Positions 7,074 through 14,050 of a stretch of DNA of 27,419 nucleotides are shown one piece after another (positions within the stretch are counted from its first letter, which is position 1; every line of letters begins with the position of its first letter). The DNA lies in the NCBI GenBank assembly GCA_030037695.1, contig JASHQF010000085.1, positions 1-27,419 on the forward strand. Direction: 5' to 3'. Under the pieces are notes generated by a model that saw nothing but the letters and a program-made list of their open reading frames with translations, was not told where the DNA came from and did no database searches. The DNA comes from Thermoplasmata archaeon (lineage in GTDB: Archaea; Thermoplasmatota; Thermoplasmata; Lutacidiplasmatales; UBA184). The position numbers and the translations under genes are program-made.

Positions 7074-8237
7074 CTAGCCGAGTTGGAGCCCCTCGACGGC
7101 CCGGGCACCGGGTCCCGCGGCGAACCGGGCCGGGCCGAACTCCGCCGGGTCGAGATCGGGCCGCTCGCCGAGGATCGTCGCGGCGGCGCGGCGCGACGCC
7201 GCGGGGGCGAGCATGAACCCGTGCCCGCCGAAGCCGTTCGCATGGACGAAGCCGGGGAGCCGGGGATCCTCCCCGAGCACCGGGAACCCGTCCGGGGTGT
7301 CGTCGTAGAAGCCGGTCCACGCCCGGAGGATCCCCACGTCGCGGAGCCGCGGGAGGAGGTCGACGAGCGCCCGCGCCATCGCCGTCAGGAACCGGGGGGA
7401 GCTCGGCACGCCCCGCGCGGTACCGGGCGCGTGGGGGACCGTGACCCCCCCGACGATCTCGCCGCGCATCGTCTGGCTGAAGTAGAGGCCGTCGGACGGT
7501 CGGACGACCATCGGGTCGAGGAACGGCTTCAGCGGCTCGGTCGCCAGGATCTCGTGCCGCGACGCGACGTTCGGGACGTCGAGGCCGGCCCGCCGGCTGA
7601 ACTCGCCCGACCATCCTCCCGCGGCGTTCACGATCGTCGGGGTGGTGATCGTCCCGGCCGAGGTCGCGAGCCCGGCGACCCGCCCGTCCCGGACGATGAC
7701 GCCGGTCGCGTCGGCCCCGAGGACGACCTCCGCGCCGAGCGCACGGACCGTCTCGTACAGCCCCCAGACGGCCGGGAATGGGTAGAGGGTGCCGTCCGTC
7801 GCGAGGTAGGCGCCGCCGACGACCGCTCCCGGGGCGATCCCGGCGACGTGCCGGCCGACCTCCTCCGGGCCGAGGAGCCGCGAGCCGAGCCCCTCCGAGC
7901 GCACGACGTCGTGGACCGTGCGCAGCCGTGCGAGGGCGGCCGCGGTGTCGGCGAGGAACAGGTAGCCGCCCTGGCGGAACCAGATGTTGTAGCCGAACTC
8001 CGTGCCGAACCGCCGATAGGCGGCGACGGACTCCTTGGCGAGACGGATCGTCGCCCGCGTCTCCCACTGCTGGCGCACCCCTCCGCCGTTCCGACCCGAG
8101 CCCCCGGCCGAGAGGAATCCCCGATCGACGACGACGACCGGCCCGGCGCCGGCCCGGCGTAGATGGTACGCCGTGAACAGCCCGACGATCCCCGCTCCCA
8201 CGATCGCCACCCCGTAGCGGTCCCGGGCGAACGTCAC
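7074..8237 (-). CDS. FAD-dependent amine/amino-acid oxidoreductase (DAO family, SoxB/HcnC-like)
   Basis: This 387-residue protein opens with a dinucleotide-binding fold (YGVAIVGAGIVGLFTAYHLR) and then the SoxB/DadA-type segment GGSGRNGGGVRQQW. It ends with WTGFYDDTPDGFPVLGE and HANGFGGHGFMLAP, both usual in the C-terminus of DAO-family flavoproteins. It should oxidise a C-N bond of an amino acid, imino acid or opine and pass electrons on. The start is taken as the GTG at 8237, which overlaps the upstream stop (GTGA); longer open reading upstream in this frame is noise. Coupling to the iron-sulfur/FAD partner makes a two-gene dehydrogenase like opine, proline or hydrogen cyanide synthase complexes. 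The exact substrate cannot be read from sequence. Confidence 0.88.
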   Translation of the reverse strand: MTFARDRYGVAIVGAGIVGLFTAYHLRRAGAGPVVVVDRGFLSAGGSGRNGGGVRQQWETRATIRLAKESVAAYRRFGTEFGYNIWFRQGGYLFLADTAAALARLRTVHDVVRSEGLGSRLLGPEEVGRHVAGIAPGAVVGGAYLATDGTLYPFPAVWGLYETVRALGAEVVLGADATGVIVRDGRVAGLATSAGTITTPTIVNAAGGWSGEFSRRAGLDVPNVASRHEILATEPLKPFLDPMVVRPSDGLYFSQTMRGEIVGGVTVPHAPGTARGVPSSPRFLTAMARALVDLLPRLRDVGILRAWTGFYDDTPDGFPVLGEDPRLPGFVHANGFGGHGFMLAPAASRRAAATILGERPDLDPAEFGPARFAAGPGARAVEGLQLG

Positions 8238-9898
8238 TCGACGACCTCCTGCCCGAACGCCCCGGCGAACGGGGCGAGGGCGCCGAGCGGGGTCGGGACG
8301 ACCGGGGGCCGTTGGGTAAGGTAGCCGACCGCCTCGGGGGGGCGGCCCTCGAGCGCGGCGAGGACCGCCAGCGCCTCGGGGACGCAGTAGCGGCCCTGGC
8401 AGAGCCCGGTGCCGAGGCCGGTGTACCGCTTCACCACCTCGAGCCCCCGGTAGCCGCGGGCGACCGCCGCCTCCACCTCCTCGAGGAGGACGTCCTCGCA
8501 CGGGCAGGCGACCCACTTCCCTCGGCGCGGAAGTCCGAGCAGCTCCGTGACGTAGTCGGCCCCCCACGCCTCGTCGACGGGCGGGGTGGGCCACGCGGTC
8601 GGGACCGCGGGGTCCCCTCCCAGGGCGAGCTCCGCGGCCGCCTCGCCGCTCGCCCGGGCGGCCTCGGGAGCGACGAACGCGACCGATCCGGCGGCGAAGA
8701 GGCGGGGGACCGTCGTCGCGCCCCCGGGGCCGAGCGTCGGGTAGTAGGCACGGGCCCGCGGCTCCCACCGCATCTCCGCTCCCGCCTGGAACAGGAGCGG
8801 ATGGTGCGGGAGCCGACGGTGCGCGAGGACGACCGCATCGCACGACAGCTCGAGGTCCTCCCCGCTGCCCCGCCGGGCGATCGTGATGGCCCTCACGCTC
8901 GAGCGTCCGTGCGCCCGCGCCACGATCGACCGGGGGTAGAGCGGCACGGCGCGCTCCGACGCCGCGCGGACGAGCTCGGGAGGGATCTCCCCCGCGGAGA
9001 CGACCGCGCTCGTTCGGTCGCCGAGCGAGGTCACGAGCTCGAGCGCCCGGGCCCCGCCGCCGACGATCACGGCGCGTCGGAACGGCGGTCGGAGCGGCCG
9101 GCGCAGCAGCCGGAGCGCGAGCTCCGCCGTGACGACGCCGGGGCGGTCGTTCCCTTCGAACAGGAGGGGCGCGTCGTAGCTGCCTGTCGCGAGGAGGACG
9201 GCGCCCGCCCGGACCCGTACCCCGGCACCGTTCGCGTCGAATCCGAGGAGCGTGGCCGCTTCGTCGCGCCCCGGACGGGGTGGGAGGAGGACCGTCGCGG
9301 CCGTGCGGCCGAGACGATCGGCCCCGACGAGGTCGTCGCCGATCGCACCGCGGTCGATCACGATCGGGCGGACCCCGAGCGCGATCGCACGTCGCGCCGC
9401 CGCGAGCCCCGACGGGCCGGCCCCCACGATCGCGAGGCGGCCCTCGAGGTCCCGGGGTTCGGGGGGTGGCGGGGGCGAGGCGGTGACGGGGGGAAGCCGA
9501 CCGTACCCGGCGAGGCGGCGGACGACCCGCTGGTAGGCGCGCACCGCGAACCGCGGGCGCCGGAACCCCCGAAGGGTATCGATCCCGTGCGGGAACGCGA
9601 GGTCGAGGACCCCGAGGAGATCGAACCGCGGCGACGGTACCGCGTTCCCGGCGTCGATCCGGTCGCCGTCCCTCACGAGCGTCTGGCAGGCCCGGACGTT
9701 CGGGCGGCCGTTGACGCGGACGAGGCATCCGGCGCACTCCCCCGTGCCGCAGAACGGCGCCCGGGGGCGATGGTACCGCACCGAGCGCACGACCGAGGGG
9801 AGGCGCGCGTCGGTGAGCGCCTCGAGGATCGTCGCCCCGTCGGGCGCGGAGCGGGCCCCGCGACCGAACCGGAACCGTCGCACGGCGGGCGGAGCCAC
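8234..9898 (-). CDS. 2Fe-2S / FAD-NAD(P) reductase / BFD fusion (SoxA- or HcnA+HcnB-like)
   Basis: This 554-residue fusion has three parts. Residues 1-95 form a plant-type 2Fe-2S domain with C50, C55, C58 (FCGTGECAGC) and C71. Residues about 150-450 form an FAD/NAD-linked reductase (GRLAIVGAGPSGLAAARR, RAVIVGGGARALELV, and PRLFAAGSVAF near the FAD site). Residues about 460-510 form a BFD-like cysteine domain (C465, C467, C500, C505). Sarcosine oxidase alpha shares this order but carries an extra C-terminal GcvT-like domain that is absent here. HcnA and HcnB are usually separate proteins and are fused here. The GTG at 9898 heads a minus-strand unit with the SoxB-like partner (4-bp overlap) and the glycerate-kinase relative. 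Substrate unknown; opine, proline or another secondary amine is plausible. Confidence 0.88.
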   Translation of the reverse strand: MAPPAVRRFRFGRGARSAPDGATILEALTDARLPSVVRSVRYHRPRAPFCGTGECAGCLVRVNGRPNVRACQTLVRDGDRIDAGNAVPSPRFDLLGVLDLAFPHGIDTLRGFRRPRFAVRAYQRVVRRLAGYGRLPPVTASPPPPPEPRDLEGRLAIVGAGPSGLAAARRAIALGVRPIVIDRGAIGDDLVGADRLGRTAATVLLPPRPGRDEAATLLGFDANGAGVRVRAGAVLLATGSYDAPLLFEGNDRPGVVTAELALRLLRRPLRPPFRRAVIVGGGARALELVTSLGDRTSAVVSAGEIPPELVRAASERAVPLYPRSIVARAHGRSSVRAITIARRGSGEDLELSCDAVVLAHRRLPHHPLLFQAGAEMRWEPRARAYYPTLGPGGATTVPRLFAAGSVAFVAPEAARASGEAAAELALGGDPAVPTAWPTPPVDEAWGADYVTELLGLPRRGKWVACPCEDVLLEEVEAAVARGYRGLEVVKRYTGLGTGLCQGRYCVPEALAVLAALEGRPPEAVGYLTQRPPVVPTPLGALAPFAGAFGQEVVE

Positions 9899-9992
9899 AA
9901 CGAACCCGTCGCCGACCCGCGCGGGCGCTCTTTACCTCCCCGGAGTCGGACGTCCCGGCGCGTCGCGCGAGCTCTGGAGCGCCCCGGAACCG

Positions 9993-10006
9993 AGTCTATA
10001 TAGACT
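9993..10006 (+). promoter_or_regulatory. Palindromic TATA element of the PhoU-like gene
   Basis: AGTCTATATAGACT is a perfect 14-bp palindrome whose centre is a strong TATA box, about 30 bp upstream of the ATG at 10030. It implies a very short or absent leader. Because the dyad coincides with the TATA box, a dimeric DNA-binding protein bound here would exclude TBP. The AbrB-type N-terminus of the downstream protein makes autoregulation a reasonable guess. Confidence 0.6.
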
Positions 10007-10029
10007 ATCGGGGTCCGCCCGGTCGGCGT

Positions 10030-11109
10030 ATGCGCTCGACCGGCGGCTTCCACGGACGCAGGATCCAGAAGACCGGCGGCTCGACGTTCATCGTCTCGCT
10101 GCCGAAGAGCTGGGTGACGGCCCGCGGGCTCGGGGCCGGCGATGTGCTGTTCTTCACCCCGCGGGCCGACGGGACCCTCACCGTCTACGCCGGTGCGACG
10201 CCGGGGGCCGACGCGGAGCGACGGGTCGTCGAGGTCACGAACGAGATGGAGGAGGAGCACCTGTTCCGCCGGCTCATCGCGGAGTACATCGCGGGGTACC
10301 CGCTGCTCGAGATCCGGACCCCGGGGCGGATGAGCCCCCGTACCCGCGAGGTCGTCCGCAACTTCGCCCAGCGGATGATCGGGCCCGAGATCCTCGAGGA
10401 GACCGCGGAATCGGTCGTCCTGCAGGATGTCGTGGGGCAGAACCCCCTCCCCATCCCGTCGATCCTCCGGCGCGAGCACCAGATGGTCCGCGCGATGCAG
10501 ACGGACGCGATGGCGGCGTTCCGCGCCCGCGACCCGTCGATCGCCCGTGACGTCATCGAGCGGGACTGGGAGGTCGACCGGCTCCACTGGTTCCTGGAAA
10601 AGCAGGTGACGAGCGCCCTGCGCGACGGACGGATCCTCGCGTCGCTCGACCTGACCCTGCCGGATTGCTCGACGTTCCTGCTCGCTTCGCGCGTGCTCGA
10701 GAGGATCGCCGACCACGCCGTGCGGATCGCGGGGACCGTGGCGATCCTCGGCCGGGAGCCGACGCCCCCGAAGCTCGTGGGGGCGCTCGATCGGATGGCC
10801 GAGCGCGCCGCCGCCGGCCTCGTCGCGGCGCTCGAGAGCCTCGACAGCCGCGATATCGATCGGGCGAACGAGGTGATCGACGCGGCGGAGGAGCTGACCC
10901 GCGAGCGCGACCAGATCCTGCGCGAGCTCGCCTCCAAACGCGGACGCCTCGCCGTCGGGCTCGCCTACGTTCTCGAGAGCCTCGAACGGGCCGCCTTCTA
11001 CGCGAGCGACCTCGCGGAGATCGCGATCAACCGGGCCGTGGAGACCCCCGCCCGGACCGAGGAAGGCACGACCCCTCCGGCGAAGTCCGGGGCCGCGGCC
11101 GCGGGCTGA
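10030..11109 (+). CDS. phoU: AbrB-PhoU domain phosphate-uptake-type regulator
   Basis: In this 359-residue protein, residues about 9-50 (GRRIQKTGGSTFIVSLPKSW, then GLGAGDVLFF) form a SpoVT-AbrB swapped-hairpin DNA-binding domain. The rest is two PhoU-like helical bundles: about 110-210 (ILRREHQMVRAMQTDAMAAF, DVIERDWEVDRLHWFLEKQV) and about 215-335 (LASRVLERIADHAVRIAGTV, VLESLERAAFYASDLAEIAI). The acidic and aromatic pattern E-R-x-A-D/S is typical of PhoU. This AbrB-PhoU fusion is common in archaea, where it is thought to regulate phosphate uptake. No pst transporter genes are next to it. The C-terminal 20 residues are low-complexity. The ATG at 10030 is fixed by the TATA box upstream. Confidence 0.9.
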   Translation: MRSTGGFHGRRIQKTGGSTFIVSLPKSWVTARGLGAGDVLFFTPRADGTLTVYAGATPGADAERRVVEVTNEMEEEHLFRRLIAEYIAGYPLLEIRTPGRMSPRTREVVRNFAQRMIGPEILEETAESVVLQDVVGQNPLPIPSILRREHQMVRAMQTDAMAAFRARDPSIARDVIERDWEVDRLHWFLEKQVTSALRDGRILASLDLTLPDCSTFLLASRVLERIADHAVRIAGTVAILGREPTPPKLVGALDRMAERAAAGLVAALESLDSRDIDRANEVIDAAEELTRERDQILRELASKRGRLAVGLAYVLESLERAAFYASDLAEIAINRAVETPARTEEGTTPPAKSGAAAAG

Positions 11110-11125
11110 CCGCGGCGATCCGCCG

Positions 11126-12271
11126 CTACCCCGTCCGTCCGAGCAGCGCCCCCAGCAGCGCGCCGACCTCGTCCGGCGTCGGCACCCTCGGGTTCGCGAG
11201 GACCGCCGGCGAGCGCAGGGTGTCCCGTACGATCGCCGCGCGGGCCCCCTCGACGTCGCGGGGCTCGGCCCCGGCGTCGGCGAGCGTCGCCGGAACGTCG
11301 AGCGCCTCGCCCATCCGGCGAAGGCGTTGCGGCAGGGCGGGACGGCTCCCGTCCGCGGCCGGGGGGAGCAGGGCGGCGAGCGCCTCGAGCCGGTCCCGGC
11401 ACCCCGGTCGGTCGAACTCCAGCACGTACGGGAGCACGATCCCGAGCAGGGTGGCGTACGGGAGGGCGGTCGCCCGCCCGAGGGCCCGGGCGAGCGCGTG
11501 CGCCACCCCTCGTTGCGCGTTGGAGGCGGCCAGCCCCGCGGCCGTCGCGGCGTAGTGGACGTCCGCGGCGGAGCCGGGGTCGTCGCTCCACCGCACCGCC
11601 CGGGGGAGCCGATCGACGACCGTCCGGACGGCGTCGGTGGCCAGGGCGTCGGAGAACGGGTTCGACCAGGCCGAGACGTACGCCTCCACGGCGAGGGCGA
11701 CGACCTCGAACCCTTGGGCGACGATCTCCGCCCGCGTCCGGCCCTCGGCGAACACCGGATCGACGAGCGACCAGTCCGGGACGAGGGCGCGATGCGCGAG
11801 CTCGAACGGGGCGCCGTCCGCCCCGATGAGGTCCGCGACCCAGCTCGCGTCCGCGCCGCTCCCGCTCGTCGTCGGCACGGCGACCAGCCGGCACCGGGGC
11901 GGGGCCGGGAGCTCGACGATCGGAGGAACCGCGTCCGGAGCGAGGCCCGGTACCTCCGCGAGGAAACGCGCGGCCTTGGCGACGTCGAGGGTCGCCCCAC
12001 CCCCGAGCGCGACGAGCCACTCCGCGCCCCCCGCAGCGAGCCGGTCGCGGACCGCGGTGACCGCGGCAACGGACGGGGGTCCCGCCGGTCGGGGCAGGAC
12101 GTCGACCTGCGCGCCTCCCCTCGCGAGCTCCTCGGCGACGCGCTGAGCCCCCGCCCCGCCCGCCACGGCCGGGTCGACGACGACGAGCGCTCGGCGGGCC
12201 CCGAGGGCGCTCAGCTGCTCGAGGGCGCCGGGCCCCCAGGCGATGGCAGGGCCCGTGAAGAACGCTCCCAC
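11126..12271 (-). CDS. Iron-containing alcohol dehydrogenase family protein with a degraded metal site
   Basis: This 381-residue protein has the family's NAD(P)-binding motif GGGATLDVAK at about 90-99, the TTSGSGADAS loop at about 134-143 and the helix EAYVSAWSNPFSDALA at about 196-211. In the usual metal site (D and H in GLDALTHAIEA, then two more His) the residues here are E189, L193, H258 (GVAHALA) and Y272 (LPYATLLG), so only one His clearly remains. The fold is therefore secure, but metal-dependent alcohol oxidation is doubtful; a different cofactor or reaction is possible. The ATG at 12271 is 9 bp after the stop of the Fur-like gene, so the two are probably cotranscribed. Family members include alcohol, glycerol and glycerol-1-phosphate dehydrogenases; none can be chosen. 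Confidence 0.82.
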   Translation of the reverse strand: MGAFFTGPAIAWGPGALEQLSALGARRALVVVDPAVAGGAGAQRVAEELARGGAQVDVLPRPAGPPSVAAVTAVRDRLAAGGAEWLVALGGGATLDVAKAARFLAEVPGLAPDAVPPIVELPAPPRCRLVAVPTTSGSGADASWVADLIGADGAPFELAHRALVPDWSLVDPVFAEGRTRAEIVAQGFEVVALAVEAYVSAWSNPFSDALATDAVRTVVDRLPRAVRWSDDPGSAADVHYAATAAGLAASNAQRGVAHALARALGRATALPYATLLGIVLPYVLEFDRPGCRDRLEALAALLPPAADGSRPALPQRLRRMGEALDVPATLADAGAEPRDVEGARAAIVRDTLRSPAVLANPRVPTPDEVGALLGALLGRTG

Positions 12272-12280
12272 GACCCGGCC

Positions 12281-12577
12281 CTACGGGGCCTCCGGGCCTT
12301 CGCGGCAGCGCCGGCAGCCGCCCGAGAGCGAGTAGGCGATCCGCTCGACGCTCCAACCGTCGGGGGCCCGCAACGCGAGCTCGCTGAGGAGATGGCGATC
12401 GAGCTCGGTGAGCTCGATCTCCTGGATCCTCCCGCACCCTCGACAGACGGCATGGGCGTGCGGTTCCTCCCCGGGCGCCCGGGGGGAGACCCGGACGATC
12501 CGGACCGCCGGCGTCGAGGAGGAGCTCCGGGGTCCCGGGCGGCGCCGCCGCACCGGGGGCCGACGCGGGGAGGGCAT
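12281..12577 (-). CDS. Fur-like protein reduced to the C-terminal metal/dimerisation domain
   Basis: Of these 98 residues, the segment EPHAHAVCRGCGRIQEIELT and the closing CRRC match the dimerisation and zinc-binding half of Fur/PerR regulators: an H-x-H before CxxC, a middle VERIAYSLSG strand, then a second CxxC. The N-terminal winged-helix domain (about 75 residues in Fur) is absent and replaced by an Arg/Pro/Ser-rich lead. The ATG at 12577 sits 26 bp from the centre of a strong TATA box, so a longer upstream start is unlikely. The protein may be a metal-sensing partner for a full Fur protein, or a truncated remnant that is still expressed. It is followed by the alcohol-dehydrogenase-like gene after 9 bp. 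Confidence 0.75.
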   Translation of the reverse strand: MPSPRRPPVRRRRPGPRSSSSTPAVRIVRVSPRAPGEEPHAHAVCRGCGRIQEIELTELDRHLLSELALRAPDGWSVERIAYSLSGGCRRCREGPEAP

Positions 12578-12598
12578 CGCGCCGAGGACCGCCCCCCT

Positions 12599-12607
12599 CT
12601 ATATAGG
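12599..12607 (-). promoter_or_regulatory. TATA box of the Fur-like/alcohol-dehydrogenase unit
   Basis: The minus strand reads CCTATATAG, a strong TATA element centred about 26 bp before the ATG at 12577. That spacing predicts a leaderless transcript and supports the short Fur-like protein as the intended product. Confidence 0.7.
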
Positions 12608-12664
12608 ATGGTCCGGGCGGCGGCATCGCCGAGGTGCGCGTCGCGTCCGGGCCCACGCGTCGGA

Positions 12665-13885
12665 CTAGAAGGCCATCCGGCGGATCGACGGGATCGCGGC
12701 GACCACGATCGCGAGGAGCAGGAAGCCGGCCCCTACGAGCGCTCCGAAGCCGGCGGCGTCCGCCCGGCTCGCCACCTCGCCGAGGACGACAGCGCCGGCC
12801 GCGCTCGCGACCCCGGTGAACAGGTAGAGGTTCCCCGTGACCCGACCGAGCGTACCGGGAGCGAACGTCCCCTGAAGGAACGTCGAGAGCGCCCCGAGGT
12901 AGGAGGCGCCGGCGGCACCGATCGCGAACCACAGGACCGCCCCCGCGATGACGCTCGAGGCCGAGAGCGCGGCCGCGACGACGAGCGCTGCCTCCGCCAC
13001 GGCGGCCGAGAGCAGGACCGAGCCGACCGCCCGGCGCGGGTTGAGGGCCCCGAGGAGGAACCCTACCGCGATCCCTCCCGCCACCCAGGCGGCGTACAGC
13101 TCGGTGTAGCCGGACGCTCCCGCGACGAGGACGCGCGCCGCGACGAGGGTGATCAGGAGCGGCGGAGCGGCGACGAAGAACCCCCGGACGAGCTCCGCCG
13201 ACCCGAGGGAGAGCAGGGAGCCGGGCGCGCGAGGGGAGAACGCGGCCCACCCTTCCCGGAAGTCGCGCCAGTAGTCGGTCGGCCCGGCCCTCGGCGGTGC
13301 GGGGAGCGAGACGGTCGCGACGATCGCGGTCCCGACGAGGAGGAGCGCCGCGTAGGCGAGCATCCCTCCCGCCGGGCCGGCGGCGACCAGCGCCACGGCG
13401 CCGAGCGCGTACCCGCCGGCCTGGGCGGCCCCCCCGAGGAGCGAGCCGAGCCCCCCGGCCCGGAACAGATCGTCCGGGGTGAGGATCAGTCGAGGGACGA
13501 TGTTGTTCGCCGCCCAGGCGAAGTCCCAGAGGAGCGAGATCGCCGCGACCAGGGCGAGGAGGAGCGCCGGCGTGAGCGTCCCGGAGTCGAGGCCGACCCC
13601 GATCCCGACGGCGACCGCCGCCTGGATCGGGTAGCAGACGAGGTAGATCGTCCGCTTGTTCCGGGCCCGATCGACCCACGGGGCGATCAGGAACGTGAGC
13701 GCGTAGACCCCGTACTCGACGAAGAGGACCAGGCCGACGACGACCAGGCTGTGGGCGTACGTGAGCGCGAGCCAGGGGATCGAGATCGCGTAGACCGAGT
13801 AGCCGACGTTCGCGGCGATCGCCGACGCCTCGAACCGGAGGAACCGGCGGTTCCCGAGCAGCTCACGGTACCGACCGATCGCCAT
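12665..13885 (-). CDS. Major facilitator superfamily transporter
   Basis: This 406-residue protein is hydrophobic throughout, with about 12 predicted transmembrane helices in two halves split by a polar loop near residues 200-220 (PPRAGPTDYWRDFREGWAAF). The loop after helix 2 (APWVDRARNKRTIYL) is the MFS motif A region, with the Asp-Arg-x-x-x-Lys-Arg pattern. The overall shape resembles drug- or small-molecule-efflux MFS proteins. The start at 13885 (MAIGRYRELLGNRRFLRFEA) shows the usual amphipathic N-terminal helix. It stands alone on the minus strand; the 165 bp upstream contain GC-rich inverted repeats but no clear TATA box. Substrate and direction of transport cannot be inferred. Confidence 0.88.
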   Translation of the reverse strand: MAIGRYRELLGNRRFLRFEASAIAANVGYSVYAISIPWLALTYAHSLVVVGLVLFVEYGVYALTFLIAPWVDRARNKRTIYLVCYPIQAAVAVGIGVGLDSGTLTPALLLALVAAISLLWDFAWAANNIVPRLILTPDDLFRAGGLGSLLGGAAQAGGYALGAVALVAAGPAGGMLAYAALLLVGTAIVATVSLPAPPRAGPTDYWRDFREGWAAFSPRAPGSLLSLGSAELVRGFFVAAPPLLITLVAARVLVAGASGYTELYAAWVAGGIAVGFLLGALNPRRAVGSVLLSAAVAEAALVVAAALSASSVIAGAVLWFAIGAAGASYLGALSTFLQGTFAPGTLGRVTGNLYLFTGVASAAGAVVLGEVASRADAAGFGALVGAGFLLLAIVVAAIPSIRRMAF

Positions 13886-14050
13886 GGCGGCTCCGGACGA
13901 CGCGGCCCCCGGTCCCTAGGGCGACCCCGCGGAGCCGACGCTGCCGAGGGGCCCCCCCGTACGACGGTCGGCGCCGACATAACGGGCGCCGTTCACGAAC
14001 CGAACGAATCGGACGCCCGGGGCACCGCTTCGGGGGTCGGTAGGGCGGCC

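Noticed and set aside
7074..9898. Heterotetrameric sarcosine oxidase
   Set aside because: The alpha-like protein lacks the C-terminal GcvT-like domain and no gamma or delta subunit genes are present.
8312..10003. A 563-codon plus-strand frame opposite the 2Fe-2S/FAD fusion
   Set aside because: No motif and Arg/Glu-rich; the minus-strand gene has clear cofactor motifs.
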